A stretch of 64,000 nt of DNA. Origin: Photobacterium marinum. Lineage in GTDB: Bacteria > Pseudomonadota > Gammaproteobacteria > Enterobacterales > Vibrionaceae. Positions 33,729-43,529 of this stretch are shown here, one piece after another. Within the stretch, counting starts at the first letter, position 1, and every line of letters starts with the position of its first letter. The position numbers and the translations under genes were made by a program. Below the pieces are notes generated by a model that saw only the letters and a list, made by a program, of their open reading frames with translations, was not told where the DNA came from and made no database searches. The DNA is taken from positions 124,001 to 188,000 of the forward strand of contig NZ_AMZO01000016.1 in the NCBI RefSeq assembly GCF_000331515.1, written 5' to 3'.

Positions 33729-34898
33729 TTATTTGGATTCTTCAAACAGTTCCCGTCCGATCAGCATTCGGCGGATTTCAGATGTGCCAGCACCGATTTC
33801 ATAAAGCTTTGCGTCCCGAAGCAGTCGTCCGGCCGGAAATTCGTTGATATAGCCATTACCTCCAAGTAACTGAATAGCATCCAGCGTCAGCTGGGTGGCG
33901 AGTTCAGCACTATAGAGGATCACTCCGGCGGCATCTTTACGGGTTGTCTCACCGCGGTCACAGGCTGCAGCGACGGTGTAGACATAAGCTCGGGCGGCGT
34001 TGGTTCGGGTATACATATCGGCAACTTTGGCCTGAACCAGCTCGAACTCGCCGATAGACTGGCCGAATTGTTTTCGGTCATGGATATAAGGAACGACCAG
34101 ATCCAAACAAGCTCGCATGATGCCAAGTGGCCCGGCAGCAAGAACAACCCGCTCATAATCGAGGCCGCTCATCAGCACACTGATCCCTTTATTTAATTCA
34201 CCGAGCAAGCTGCTCGCCGGGACTTCACAATTTTCAAATACCAGCTCACAGGTGTTCGAGCCACGCATTCCCAGCTTGTCGAGCTTTTGGGCGTGGCTGA
34301 ATCCCTTCATGTCTTTTTCAATGATGAAAGCAGAGATGCCGTGAGAGCCTGCATCGGGATCGGTTTTGGCATAAACCACTATGGTGTCGGCATCGGGGCC
34401 GTTTGTGATCCACATTTTGCAGCCGTTGAGGATGAAGCGGTCGCCATGCGGTTCAGCTTTTAATTGCATGCTGATGACATCGGAACCCGAGTTCGGCTCG
34501 CTCATCGCAAGGGCACCGATTTTCTTTCCGCTGATCAAATCGGGGAGGTATTTCTTTTTCTGTTCGTCCGTGCCATTTCGGTAAATCTGGTTGACGCAGA
34601 GGTTAGAGTGAGCGCCATAGCTCAAGCCGACCGAGGCTGAAGCGCGGCTGATTTCTTCCATTGCAATGGCATGAGCTAGGTATCCCATACCGGCTCCGCC
34701 GTATTTTTCATCAACAGTGACCCCAAGCAGACCCATTTCGCCCATCAAGGGCCATAACTGGTTGGGAAACTGATTGTCTTGATCGATTTGGCCGGCTAGC
34801 GGGGCAATGTTTTCAGCGGCAAAACTGTTGACCTGTTCACGCAACATATCCATGGTTTCGCCGAGACCAAAATTAAGAGGGGAGAACAGATCTTTCAT
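33729..34898 (-). CDS. liuA: Isovaleryl-CoA dehydrogenase
   Basis: An FAD-dependent acyl-CoA dehydrogenase (389 residues) that oxidises isovaleryl-CoA to 3-methylcrotonyl-CoA. Typical motifs: [37 protein letters not shown], and the end motif [20 protein letters not shown]. The catalytic base of isovaleryl-CoA dehydrogenases lies in the middle of the protein, seen here in [16 protein letters not shown]; the C-terminal position used by other acyl-CoA dehydrogenases is Gly (GAGTSEI). Both features support this substrate. It is the first enzyme gene of the liu operon, 54 bases downstream of liuR. Confidence 0.95.
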   Translation of the reverse strand: MKDLFSPLNFGLGETMDMLREQVNSFAAENIAPLAGQIDQDNQFPNQLWPLMGEMGLLGVTVDEKYGGAGMGYLAHAIAMEEISRASASVGLSYGAHSNLCVNQIYRNGTDEQKKKYLPDLISGKKIGALAMSEPNSGSDVISMQLKAEPHGDRFILNGCKMWITNGPDADTIVVYAKTDPDAGSHGISAFIIEKDMKGFSHAQKLDKLGMRGSNTCELVFENCEVPASSLLGELNKGISVLMSGLDYERVVLAAGPLGIMRACLDLVVPYIHDRKQFGQSIGEFELVQAKVADMYTRTNAARAYVYTVAAACDRGETTRKDAAGVILYSAELATQLTLDAIQLLGGNGYINEFPAGRLLRDAKLYEIGAGTSEIRRMLIGRELFEESK

Positions 34899-34952
34899 AG
34901 CATCTCCGATTCAGTAAAATGAAGAAGACGGGGTTTAATATTTGAAAACAGT

Positions 34953-35330
34953 CTAAGCGCTTTTTGGTTTAGAGAGCGCTTGTTGGCACCGGATTTTAGC
35001 TGTCTGTAATTCGTTCATTACCGCGTTTATATCGTCAAGCTGTTGTTGCAGAATAGCTTGTTTTTTATCAATGATTCTTAACATTTCGTGAAGCTGAGTC
35101 TGGCTCTGATCTGTGTCGTACAGCTCGAACAGTTCCTTGATTTCTGCCAGGGAAAACCCCAGCCGCTTGCCCCTTAAAATCAGCTTCAGTCTGACCTTAT
35201 CTCTGTGCTGGTAGATTCGGATATTGCCACTTCTTGACGGATGTAGCAGACCAACATCTTCATAAAACCGAATGCTGCGGGTAGTAACATCGAACTCTTT
35301 TGATAATTCACTGATTTTAAATGTTTCCAC
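34953..35330 (-). CDS. liuR: MerR-family regulator LiuR of branched-chain amino acid catabolism
   Basis: A MerR-type regulator of 125 residues. The winged helix (FKISELSKEFDVTTRSIRFY, then EDVGLLHPSRSGNIRIY) occupies residues 1-70, followed by a dimerisation coiled coil (about 80-118). In gammaproteobacteria LiuR controls leucine and valine/isoleucine breakdown genes. The start is GTG at 35330 with GGAGGG upstream. It is the first gene of the leftward liu operon and diverges from the valine/isoleucine operon, with a near-perfect palindrome in between (35440-35457) that is a good candidate operator. Confidence 0.9.
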   Translation of the reverse strand: METFKISELSKEFDVTTRSIRFYEDVGLLHPSRSGNIRIYQHRDKVRLKLILRGKRLGFSLAEIKELFELYDTDQSQTQLHEMLRIIDKKQAILQQQLDDINAVMNELQTAKIRCQQALSKPKSA

Positions 35331-35439
35331 TGTCCGGCACCCTCCTGAATAAGGGTATTAACCGATCGCATACCTGCATCAAGGCTGCTGACGGAAAGAA
35401 AATTTACGTTTTTCTAATTGATAGATTTATTTGTTTCTT

Positions 35440-35457
35440 AACGTTTACGTAAATGTT
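35440..35457. promoter_or_regulatory. Candidate LiuR operator
   Basis: AACGTTTACGTAAATGTT is a palindrome with 16 of 18 positions symmetric. It lies between liuR and the thiolase gene. TTAACG (35438-35443) and TATGCT (35463-35468) are 19 bases apart, the long spacer usual for MerR-controlled promoters, and flank the palindrome; this would drive the rightward operon. Similar half sites (TTTACGTTTT near 35403, ACGAAAACGTCAA near 35470) occur beside it. Confidence 0.6.
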
Positions 35458-35562
35458 AGTGCTATGCTTACGAAAACGTCAAGAAATCGAAAATGCTCAA
35501 AATAAACAATGACTGACATTCGATTTCGCACATGTTGCTATCGTCAGAGAGAGGGCGGAGTG

Positions 35563-36792
35563 ATGGACAAAAGCGTTTGGATAGTGGCTGCCCGCCGTAC
35601 TGCTATGGGCAGCTTCCAAGGTCAGTTTTCTTCTTTAGCTGCACCGAAATTGGGGGCATTTGCCATCCGGGGCGTAATGGAAAGTGCCGGAGTGGCACCC
35701 GATCTCGTCGACGAAGTCTATATGGGCTGCGTTCTACCTGCTGGTTTGGGACAGGCTCCGGCCAGGCAAGCAGCTCTGGGCGCTGGGCTTCCTTCCTCAA
35801 CAGGCTGTACCACCATTAATAAAGTATGCGGTTCCGGAATGAAATCAGTGATGCTGGCTCATGATTTGATTCAGGCCGGGACAGCAAGCACTGTGATTGC
35901 CGGTGGGATGGAAAGTATGTCCAATGCGCCTTATCTGCAAAAAGATGCCCGCAAAGGACTCCGCCTTGGCCACAGCTCTTTTTATGATCATATGTTTCTG
36001 GATGGATTACAGGATGCCTACGAAGGTCAACTGATGGGTTTTTACGCTCAGCAGATTGCCGATAGATATGAGTTTACCCGTGAAGAAATGGATAACTGGG
36101 CAGCACTCTCTGCTGAAAGGGCGGTAGCGGCTCAACTGACTGATGTTCATGATGATGAAATTGTTCCTGTTCGGCTGGAAGAGAGTAAACGCGCCGTCTC
36201 ACTAATAGAACAGGATGAGCACCCGGGTGAAATTAAGATTGAAAAAATAGCGGCATTAAAACCGGCTTTTGCAAAAGAGGGAACGGTGACAGCGGCAAAT
36301 TCGAGTGCAATTTCTGACGGTGCGGCTGCGCTACTGGTAATGGATGCTGAACTGGCAAAACAAAAGGGATTAGAGCCGCTGGCGATAATTCGCGGTCATA
36401 CAACTCATGCCCGTCCACCTTATGAATTTACGATTGCCCCAGTTTATGCCATACAGCAGTTACTGGATAAGCTTAACTGGTCAGTAGCTGACGTTGATTT
36501 ATGGGAAATTAATGAAGCGTTTGCCGTTGTTACTCAAATTGCTATACGGGAGCTGGGATTGGGTGAATCCAAGGTTAACATCCATGGAGGAGCCTGTGCA
36601 CTTGGTCACCCAATTGGTGCAAGCGGAGCAAGGATTCTGGTGACTTTGATTCATGCATTAAGGCACCGAGCTTCTACTCTTGCCGCTGATTCCCTCAGCA
36701 GTGAGAGTCCTGCGCTTATGAAAGGAATCGCTGCATTATGCATCGGAGGCGGAGAAGCAACGGCTGTCGCTATTGAAGTGCCTGTTCTGTGA
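35563..36792 (+). CDS. Acetyl-CoA C-acyltransferase (thiolase)
   Basis: A thiolase of about 409 residues; in this setting it probably cleaves 2-methylacetoacetyl-CoA (isoleucine path) or acetoacetyl-CoA. The acyl-accepting Cys is in NKVCGSGMKSVML, the conserved His in NIHGGACALGHPIGASGARI and the second Cys in AALCIGGGEATAV. A longer linker than usual sits between the last two motifs (LRHRASTLAADSLSSESPAL), about 20 extra residues. The frame starts at 35509, but ATG 35563 gives the normal N-terminus DKSVWIVAARRTAMGSFQG and has a purine-rich site before it. It is the first gene of the rightward valine/isoleucine operon (ivdA-like position). Confidence 0.92.
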   Translation: MDKSVWIVAARRTAMGSFQGQFSSLAAPKLGAFAIRGVMESAGVAPDLVDEVYMGCVLPAGLGQAPARQAALGAGLPSSTGCTTINKVCGSGMKSVMLAHDLIQAGTASTVIAGGMESMSNAPYLQKDARKGLRLGHSSFYDHMFLDGLQDAYEGQLMGFYAQQIADRYEFTREEMDNWAALSAERAVAAQLTDVHDDEIVPVRLEESKRAVSLIEQDEHPGEIKIEKIAALKPAFAKEGTVTAANSSAISDGAAALLVMDAELAKQKGLEPLAIIRGHTTHARPPYEFTIAPVYAIQQLLDKLNWSVADVDLWEINEAFAVVTQIAIRELGLGESKVNIHGGACALGHPIGASGARILVTLIHALRHRASTLAADSLSSESPALMKGIAALCIGGGEATAVAIEVPVL

Positions 36793-36862
36793 CGGCGTCA
36801 CGTTAATGAATGCAAGCATACGAATTTATTGAATGGAGGGCTCAGCGCCCGGAGGAGCAAAC

Positions 36863-38356
36863 ATGAGTCACCATGTTCCCGTCTATATCAACGGTGAATT
36901 TCGGCAGTCTTTTTCACTGGAATGGCTGGATGTCACCAATCCGGCAACCAATGCTGTTATTGCCCGATTGCCATGTTCAACTGAGGATGAAGTTGAAGAA
37001 GCCGTTGCCAGTGCGCGCGAGACTTTCAAAAGCTGGAAAGAAGTGCCGGTGCCTGAACGGGCCAGATTGATGCTGAACTATCAGCAGTTGCTCAAGGAGC
37101 ATCATGATGAACTGGCTGAGTTGTTATCGAGTGAGACCGGGAAAATCATTGCCGATGCCAAAGGTGATGTCTGGCGCGGTATTGAAGTTGTTGAGCAGGC
37201 TGCCAATATTGCCAGCCTGATGATGGGAGAAACTGCTGAAAATATTGCAGCGGATATAGACTCATACTCGATTACCCAGCCATTAGGTGTTTGCTGCGGG
37301 ATCACCCCGTTTAACTTTCCGGCCATGATCCCGTTGTGGATGTTTCCAATGGCGATAGCTGCGGGTAATACCTTCGTGCTGAAACCCTCTGATCAGGTGC
37401 CGCTGACTTCAATTCGTTTGGCTGAACTCTTTAAGCTGGCCGGTGCGCCTCCCGGTGTTTTGCAAATCGTTCACGGACAAAAAACGCAGGTTGATTACTT
37501 GCTGGCTCATCCTGATATTAGGGCTGTTTCATTTGTCGGTTCAGTCCCTGTTGCCCGCCATATTTACCAAACAGGTACTCATCACCTTAAACGGGTACAG
37601 GCGTTTGCCGGGGCCAAAAATCATTTGGTTGTAATGCCGGATGCCAACAAAGAGCAGGTGATCAGTAATCTTGTCGGTTCATCTGTCGGAGCCGCAGGTC
37701 AGCGCTGTATGGCGATATCTGTCGCTGTGTTTGTTGGTGGGGCAAAAGAGTGGATTGCTGATTTGAAAACCGAGATGGAAAAAGTCAGCCCCGGAGCCTG
37801 GAATGATGATAAAGCAGGATATGGCCCTTTGATCAGCAAGCAGGCTAAAGAGCGGGTGCTGGATTTGATTAAGGAAGGTAAAGCACAGGGTGCGAGATGT
37901 GAACTTGATGGTAGCCATTGCGAAGTAGACGGCTATCCGGATGGTAACTGGGTTGGGCCGACATTGTTCAGCGGTGTTCAAACTGATATGTCCATTTATC
38001 AGCAAGAAATTTTCGGGCCGGTTCTGGTTTGCCTTGAAGTGGATACTTTAGATGAGGCGATCGCTCTTGTTAACGCCAATCCTTACGGTAACGGCACTTC
38101 TGTTTTTACCGCCAGCGGGGCGGCAGCACGTAAATTCCAGCATGAAATTCAGGTCGGACAGGTCGGGATAAATGTGCCGATTCCTGTGCCGTTACCTTTC
38201 TTCTCGTTTACCGGCTGGCGCGGAAGTTTTTACGGCGATCTCCATGCCTATGGCAAACAGGCTGTTCGTTTTTATACCGAGACAAAGACCGTTACTTCTC
38301 GATGGTTTGAAGATGATATTCCGACCGGACCAAACCTGACTATCCATTTACGCTAG
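36863..38356 (+). CDS. mmsA: Methylmalonate-semialdehyde dehydrogenase (CoA-acylating)
   Basis: An aldehyde dehydrogenase (497 residues) that converts methylmalonate semialdehyde to propionyl-CoA at the end of valine catabolism. Family features: [43 protein letters not shown], the nucleophilic Cys in [11 protein letters not shown] and [19 protein letters not shown], and the C-terminal [18 protein letters not shown] typical of MmsA. The ATG at 36863 has GGAGGAG upstream; the longer frame from 36833 is less likely. It follows the thiolase gene by 70 bases. Confidence 0.96.
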   Translation: MSHHVPVYINGEFRQSFSLEWLDVTNPATNAVIARLPCSTEDEVEEAVASARETFKSWKEVPVPERARLMLNYQQLLKEHHDELAELLSSETGKIIADAKGDVWRGIEVVEQAANIASLMMGETAENIAADIDSYSITQPLGVCCGITPFNFPAMIPLWMFPMAIAAGNTFVLKPSDQVPLTSIRLAELFKLAGAPPGVLQIVHGQKTQVDYLLAHPDIRAVSFVGSVPVARHIYQTGTHHLKRVQAFAGAKNHLVVMPDANKEQVISNLVGSSVGAAGQRCMAISVAVFVGGAKEWIADLKTEMEKVSPGAWNDDKAGYGPLISKQAKERVLDLIKEGKAQGARCELDGSHCEVDGYPDGNWVGPTLFSGVQTDMSIYQQEIFGPVLVCLEVDTLDEAIALVNANPYGNGTSVFTASGAAARKFQHEIQVGQVGINVPIPVPLPFFSFTGWRGSFYGDLHAYGKQAVRFYTETKTVTSRWFEDDIPTGPNLTIHLR

Positions 38357-38403
38357 GTCAGAAGTACAGCTCTTATATGCTCTGATGTGTTGAGGGAGGA
38401 CTG

Positions 38404-39558
38404 ATGGATTTTGAACTTAATGAAGATCAGCGGGCATTTGCTGAAACAGCCCGTCAGTTCGCCCATGACCAGTTGGAACCGAATGCAGCTCAATGGGATG
38501 AAGCGCAGTCTTTCCCTAAAGACGTATTAAGGGAGGCTGGCGAGTTGGGCTTTCTTAGTCTTTATGTGCCGGAAGAAGACGGTGGTCTTGGTCTGAGCCG
38601 TTTGGATGCGTCGATTATATTTGAACAACTGGCGATGGGGTGCACTTCAACCACTGCATTCATGACCATACATAACATGGTGACATGGATGATTGCGTCT
38701 TTTGCTACTGAGTCGGCGAAAACGCACTTTTGCCCGAAATTACTGACTGGTGAATGGTTGGGATCCTATTGCCTGACTGAAGCAAATGCGGGGTCGGATG
38801 CGGCATCGTTAACAACCAGCGCGATCAGGCAGGGAAGCAACTATATTCTCAATGGTGCCAAGGCGTTTATTTCCGGAGCCGGTGAAACTGATGTGTTGCT
38901 GGTGATGGCGCGCTCTGGCGAGCCGGGCTCCGGTGGCATTTCTGCTTTTATTGTTCCGGCGGACGCTCAAGGAATCAGCTATGGTCGGAAAGAGCCCAAA
39001 ATGGGCTGGAACAGTCAGCCGACTCGGGCTGTTACGTTTGAGAATGTTGCTGTTGCGGTTGAGAACCTTCTTGGTTATGAAGGTGAGGGCTTCAAAATTG
39101 CTATGAAAGGGCTGGATGGCGGCCGCATCAATATTGCGACTTGTTCATTGGGAACTGCTCAGCAAGCGCTGAATCAGGCGCGTCAGTATGTTACGGAACG
39201 CCAGCAATTCGGCCAGGCGTTGTCTCAGTTTCAGGCAGTGCAGTTTAAGTTGGCGGATATGGCAACGGAACTGGTTGCAGCCAGACAATTGGTTCGTTAT
39301 GCCGCCAGTAAACTAGATCGTCAGGATATGGACAGAACGGCCTATTGCGCAATGGCAAAGCGCTTTGCAACAGATATTGGTTTCAGGATCTGCGATCAGG
39401 CACTGCAGCTATACGGCGGCTATGGCTATATCAAAGAGTACCCGCTGGAAAGGTATTTCCGTGATGTCAGGGTGCACCAGATTCTGGAAGGTACCAATGA
39501 AATTATGCGTTTGATCATCGCTAGGCGGGTATTGGCTGAAAGCCCTGAATTGGTTTGA
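38404..39558 (+). CDS. Isobutyryl/2-methylbutyryl-CoA dehydrogenase
   Basis: An FAD-dependent acyl-CoA dehydrogenase (384 residues). Motifs are YCLTEANAGSDAASL, KAFISGAGETDVLLVMA, ALQLYGGYGYIKEYP and, near the end, QILEGTNEIMRLIIARR, in which the Glu of EGTNEI is the catalytic base. This is the standard placement, unlike the isovaleryl-CoA enzyme encoded at 33729. From its place between mmsA and the hydratase gene, it most likely acts on isobutyryl-CoA from valine and 2-methylbutyryl-CoA from isoleucine. GGGAGG is just before the ATG. Operon spacing to mmsA is 47 bases. Confidence 0.92.
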   Translation: MDFELNEDQRAFAETARQFAHDQLEPNAAQWDEAQSFPKDVLREAGELGFLSLYVPEEDGGLGLSRLDASIIFEQLAMGCTSTTAFMTIHNMVTWMIASFATESAKTHFCPKLLTGEWLGSYCLTEANAGSDAASLTTSAIRQGSNYILNGAKAFISGAGETDVLLVMARSGEPGSGGISAFIVPADAQGISYGRKEPKMGWNSQPTRAVTFENVAVAVENLLGYEGEGFKIAMKGLDGGRINIATCSLGTAQQALNQARQYVTERQQFGQALSQFQAVQFKLADMATELVAARQLVRYAASKLDRQDMDRTAYCAMAKRFATDIGFRICDQALQLYGGYGYIKEYPLERYFRDVRVHQILEGTNEIMRLIIARRVLAESPELV

Positions 39559-39618
39559 ACTGATTATAAATCAAGCCGTTATTTCTATGTCAGCCATTTA
39601 GTTAAGAAGGGGAAAGCT

Positions 39619-40413
39619 ATGTCTGCAGAGACGTCTGATGACACTTCACTTCTGTTGGATATCGACAATCATGTGGCTGTTGTCACAATGAATAACCCTC
39701 CGGCGAATACCTGGACCGCAGAAAGCCTTGAGCAACTGAGAGCCATGGTTGAGAGCCTCAACGACAACAAAGATGTTTATGCCTTGGTGGTCACCGGACA
39801 GGGCGATAAGTTTTTCTCGGCTGGTGCGGATTTAAACCTGTTTGCGGATGGGGATAAAGCGATCGCTGTGGCGATGGCTCAAAGCTTTGGTCGTGCGTTT
39901 GAAACCCTGTCGGCATTCCGGGGCGTTTCTATTGCGGCAATTAACGGTTATGCCATGGGGGGCGGCCTTGAAGTGGCGCTGGCTTGTGATATTCGAATTG
40001 CTGAAGCCCATGCACAGATGGCTTTGCCTGAGGCCAAAGTGGGGTTGCTGCCCTGTGCTGGAGGTACGCAAAATCTGGCATGGCTTGTGGGTGAAGGCTG
40101 GGCCAAGCGGATGATCCTTTGTGGTGAAAGGCTTAATGCGTCACAAGCGCTTGAAATTGGTTTAATTGAAGATATGGTTGCCGTCGGTCACGGACTGGAA
40201 CGGGCGAGAAAAATGGCTGAATCTGTGGCGAATCAGTCGCCGCCTGCTGTTGCGGCCTGTAAGCAGCTTATCCAGAACTGTCGCAGTGCTCCACTTCAAC
40301 ATGGATTACTTCAGGAGCGTGAGGCGTTTGTGAGGTTGTTTGATACCGAAGATCAGACAGAAGGTGTCAGGGCATTTCTGGAAAAGCGTCAACCGCAATG
40401 GAAAAACAAGTAA
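39619..40413 (+). CDS. Enoyl-CoA hydratase of valine/isoleucine catabolism
   Basis: A crotonase-family hydratase (264 residues). The oxyanion-hole segments are KFFSAGADLNLF and GYAMGGGLEVALACD, and both catalytic glutamates of true enoyl-CoA hydratases are present: one in GGGLEVAL and one in ALPEAKVGLLPCAGGTQ. It would hydrate methacrylyl-CoA or tiglyl-CoA made by the dehydrogenase encoded upstream. AGAAGGGG precedes the ATG. It differs clearly from liuC, which lacks the first glutamate. Confidence 0.92.
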   Translation: MSAETSDDTSLLLDIDNHVAVVTMNNPPANTWTAESLEQLRAMVESLNDNKDVYALVVTGQGDKFFSAGADLNLFADGDKAIAVAMAQSFGRAFETLSAFRGVSIAAINGYAMGGGLEVALACDIRIAEAHAQMALPEAKVGLLPCAGGTQNLAWLVGEGWAKRMILCGERLNASQALEIGLIEDMVAVGHGLERARKMAESVANQSPPAVAACKQLIQNCRSAPLQHGLLQEREAFVRLFDTEDQTEGVRAFLEKRQPQWKNK

Positions 40414-40477
40414 GGAAATGGGAAAAGTTGTTATGAGGATGAGCATGGGGATCTAAATAAGGAGTGGTCGCGCGGAT

Positions 40478-41635
40478 ATGACAGGTAAAGTAAATATAAG
40501 CGAGCTGGATTGCGTTGACGGGCACAAAATCGGGATTGCCGAACTTGATAATCCGGCGTCTTTGAATGCGCTAACACTCGATATGCTTAAGCAACTGAAA
40601 AGTAGCCTCGAAGACTGGGAAAAAGACGATTCAATTGCCTGCGTTTTTCTTCATGGTGTCGGTGAGAAAGCTTTCTGTGCCGGAGGTGATGTTCGCACTA
40701 TGTATCACATGATGCAGGCATCATCAGAAAAGAGAAAGAACGGACAGGACGATGATTCGGCCCAAAACTTTCTGACTGAGTATTTTACCGTCGAATATAG
40801 TTGCGACTACCTCATTCATACCTATAGTAAGCCGCTGATTGTATGGGGAGAAGGGATAATTATGGGCGGTGGCATTGGCCTTTATATCGGCGCAAGTCAC
40901 AGGGTTACAACGCCAAAGTCCCGAATGGCGATGCCTGAGATCAGCATCGGCTTATATCCCGATGTCGGTGGCACTTGGTTTCTTAATAAGCTTCCATCTG
41001 GGATTGGGTTGTTCCTCGGCCTTACCGGTGCACAGATCAATGCCAGTGATGCGCTTGATCTTAGGTTGACGGAACATCTTCTTCTTCCTGAACACAAGCA
41101 AGGCGTCATCGAAAAATTGCAGGGGCAATTGTGGAATAAAGCCGATCATTTCGAGCTGGTCAGTGAACTTCTGTCTGGGTTTGAAGACGCTGCATTATCA
41201 CAACACCCGTCCAGTCAACTCATTCCTTACTTTGCCCAGATCCAGGCTGCTTGTGTTGCGGAAGATTTATCTCTTGTTTGTACACAAATAGCCGCAATTG
41301 ATGGTATTGGACGTTGGCTGGAACAGGCAAAGAAAAACCTTGAAGAAGGCAGTCCGATTACTGCCTGTATTTGTTTTCGTCAATGTACTCAATATCACCT
41401 TTTATCATTGGAAGACTGTTTTCGGCTTGAGCTGGTATTGTCAGTGCGAAGTGGCTTGCTGGGTGAGTTTGAAGAAGGTGTGAGGGCGAGACTGATTGAT
41501 AAATGTGGTCAGCCGAGCTGGATGTATAAACGGGTAGAGGATGTGGAACAGTCCGTGATAGACAGGCTTTTTACTTCGTTATGGGAGGATGAAAAGACTC
41601 ATCCTTTGGCAAAGCTGGGGCTGCCGCGTAAGTAA
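40478..41635 (+). CDS. 3-Hydroxyisobutyryl-CoA hydrolase
   Basis: A crotonase-superfamily thioesterase (385 residues) that releases 3-hydroxyisobutyrate from its CoA ester in valine breakdown. Family-typical features: AFCAGGDVRTMYHMM, MGGGIGLYIGASHRV, MAMPEISIGLYPDVGGTWFL and a long C-terminal domain with LSLVCTQIAAIDG and CFRLELVLSVRSGLL, which ordinary enoyl-CoA hydratases lack. The conserved Glu and Asp are in PEISIGLYPDVGG. It follows the hydratase gene by 64 bases and precedes mmsB by 30 bases, an order that fits the pathway. Confidence 0.94.
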   Translation: MTGKVNISELDCVDGHKIGIAELDNPASLNALTLDMLKQLKSSLEDWEKDDSIACVFLHGVGEKAFCAGGDVRTMYHMMQASSEKRKNGQDDDSAQNFLTEYFTVEYSCDYLIHTYSKPLIVWGEGIIMGGGIGLYIGASHRVTTPKSRMAMPEISIGLYPDVGGTWFLNKLPSGIGLFLGLTGAQINASDALDLRLTEHLLLPEHKQGVIEKLQGQLWNKADHFELVSELLSGFEDAALSQHPSSQLIPYFAQIQAACVAEDLSLVCTQIAAIDGIGRWLEQAKKNLEEGSPITACICFRQCTQYHLLSLEDCFRLELVLSVRSGLLGEFEEGVRARLIDKCGQPSWMYKRVEDVEQSVIDRLFTSLWEDEKTHPLAKLGLPRK

Positions 41636-41665
41636 TAAGTCGTTGTTAACAAGAGGAACTGAGTC

Positions 41666-42583
41666 ATGAGTGATATTGCTACAAGCACTATTGCGTTTAT
41701 CGGGTTGGGAAATATGGGTAACCCGATGGCGAAGAACCTGTTAAAAGCCGGCTGTAAGGTCAGGGTGTTTGATATTAATACTGACGCAGCAAAACAGGTC
41801 GAAAGCGAAGGCGCGCATCTTTGTCTTTCCCTTGATGATGTTATTCAGGGAGCAGATACCGTCATTACCATGCTTCCTGCAGGCGAGCATGTTCGTGCTG
41901 TCTACCTTGGTGATCATCATGGCGGTGTTGGTTTGCTGAACATGGTCGCTGGTGGCACATTTCTTATTGATTCATCAACTATCGATCCTGAATCAGCACG
42001 TCTGGTTGCCGGAGAAGCGGAGAAAAAAGGATTTGAATTTGTTGATGCGCCGGTATCCGGTGGTGTAGCCGGCGCTCAGGCGGGGACTTTAACCTTTATT
42101 GTCGGCGGTACTGATTCAGCTTTCAGCAAAGCAGAGGGTGTACTGCAACATGTGGGGAAGAATATTTTTCATGCCGGTAAAGCTGGTGACGGCCAGATGG
42201 CCAAAATCTGCAATAACCTTCTTTTAGGTGTGTTGATGTCCGGAACTTGTGAAGCCATAAGCCTGGGGATTGATAATGGCCTCGACCCTGAAGTGCTATC
42301 CAACATTATGCTACAAAGCTCGGGGCGTAATTGGGCTCTGGAGCTCTACAATCCGTGTCCCAATGTGATGGAAAAAGTTCCTTCCAGTAATAACTACCAG
42401 CCTGGTTTTATGGCAAAACTGATGCTTAAAGATCTTGGTTTGGGTATAGATGCTGCATTACAAAGTCAGTCAGCTATTCCAATGGGTACATTGGCCCGAA
42501 ACCTTTATGCCTTTCATAATACGAGAGGTAATGAATTGCGGGATTTCTCGAGTCTTTTTGAGTTCTATCGGGACAAAAAATAG
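41666..42583 (+). CDS. mmsB: 3-Hydroxyisobutyrate dehydrogenase
   Basis: An NAD-dependent beta-hydroxyacid dehydrogenase (305 residues) that oxidises 3-hydroxyisobutyrate to methylmalonate semialdehyde, the substrate of MmsA. The Rossmann motif is FIGLGNMGNPMAKNLL, the substrate motif DAPVSGGVAGAQAGTL, and the catalytic Lys lies in AKICNNLLLG. The C-terminal helical domain has the expected NYQPGFMAKLMLKDLGL. AAGAGGAA precedes the ATG. It is the sixth gene of the rightward operon. Confidence 0.95.
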   Translation: MSDIATSTIAFIGLGNMGNPMAKNLLKAGCKVRVFDINTDAAKQVESEGAHLCLSLDDVIQGADTVITMLPAGEHVRAVYLGDHHGGVGLLNMVAGGTFLIDSSTIDPESARLVAGEAEKKGFEFVDAPVSGGVAGAQAGTLTFIVGGTDSAFSKAEGVLQHVGKNIFHAGKAGDGQMAKICNNLLLGVLMSGTCEAISLGIDNGLDPEVLSNIMLQSSGRNWALELYNPCPNVMEKVPSSNNYQPGFMAKLMLKDLGLGIDAALQSQSAIPMGTLARNLYAFHNTRGNELRDFSSLFEFYRDKK

Positions 42584-42663
42584 CGTAAACAACAAGCATG
42601 TTTCTAATCCCTTTGAGGGAACACAATGCGGTTGGCGGCAGTTAGGGGCGGGGAGTCGACAGT

Positions 42664-43422
42664 ATGGATTTGAACAATAGTGTGATTGCAATTACCGGAG
42701 CAGGACAAGGGTTGGGGCAAATGATGGCGGTGACTCTGGCACAGGCCGGGGTTGATTTGGCATTGATTGACTTTAATGAAGAAGGATTAAAGGAAACTCA
42801 GAAGCAGTGCCAGATGCTCAGTGCGAAAGCGTTAATCTATAAAGCGGATGTATCTAATGAAGTGCAGGTTGAAATTGCTTTCGAGCAGATCGTTGCTGAT
42901 TTCGGACAGCTAAACGGACTGGTTAATAATGCCGGGGTATTGCGAGATGGTTTATTGGTTAAAGTGAAGGACGGTGAACTGACCAAAATGCCATTGGAGC
43001 AGTTCAACACCGTAATGAATGTGAATGTTACCGGTACATTTCTATGCGGTCGTGAAGCGGCAGCGAGTATGATCGAGCTGGGTAATCAGGGAGTCATTAT
43101 CAATATTTCCAGTGTCGCCAGAGCCGGAAATATCGGCCAGACCAATTACTCTGCGTCTAAGGCCGCAGTAGCAACATTAGCTGTATGTTGGGCAAAGGAG
43201 CTTGGACGATATGGTATTCGAGCGGCCGCTGTCGCCCCCGGTATCGTGCATACTGCAATGGCAGATCAGTTAAAGCCGGAAGCTATCGACAGGTTGAAGC
43301 AAATGGTGCCGCTCAGCCGAATGGGAGAAGCCAGTGAAATCGCACATGCGGTGAAGTTTATCTTTGAGAATGATTACTTTACCGGTCGTGTGCTTGAAGT
43401 TGATGGCGGGATGCGAATGTAA
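42664..43422 (+). CDS. SDR-family 3-hydroxyacyl-CoA dehydrogenase (probable)
   Basis: A short-chain dehydrogenase/reductase of 252 residues, last gene of the valine/isoleucine operon. NAD(P)-binding motif TGAGQGLGQ, structural NNAG (LVNNAGVLRDG), and catalytic Ser, Tyr and Lys in NISSVARAGNIGQTNYSASK (YSASK) are all present. The end motif FTGRVLEVDGGMRM matches FabG-like enzymes. Position suggests oxidation of 2-methyl-3-hydroxybutyryl-CoA in isoleucine catabolism (ivdG-like), but SDR specificity cannot be told from motifs alone. There are 80 bases between it and mmsB. Confidence 0.87.
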   Translation: MDLNNSVIAITGAGQGLGQMMAVTLAQAGVDLALIDFNEEGLKETQKQCQMLSAKALIYKADVSNEVQVEIAFEQIVADFGQLNGLVNNAGVLRDGLLVKVKDGELTKMPLEQFNTVMNVNVTGTFLCGREAAASMIELGNQGVIINISSVARAGNIGQTNYSASKAAVATLAVCWAKELGRYGIRAAAVAPGIVHTAMADQLKPEAIDRLKQMVPLSRMGEASEIAHAVKFIFENDYFTGRVLEVDGGMRM

Positions 43423-43465
43423 TACCAAACTGGGTATAACTCTTCGCACAGTTTTATTCAGACAT

Positions 43466-43504
43466 AAAAAAGCCTGAACCGGATAGATAAGACCAGGTTC
43501 AAGC
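43466..43504 (-). terminator. Terminator for the leftward 35-residue gene
   Basis: TGAACC (43475-43480) pairs with GGTTCA (43496-43501), with a further GC pair beyond one mismatch on each side. On the minus strand it is followed by six Us. It lies between the convergent SDR gene and the small membrane-protein gene. Confidence 0.65.
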
Positions 43505-43529
43505 GCTGAATTCATTTATGTTGTGTGGG

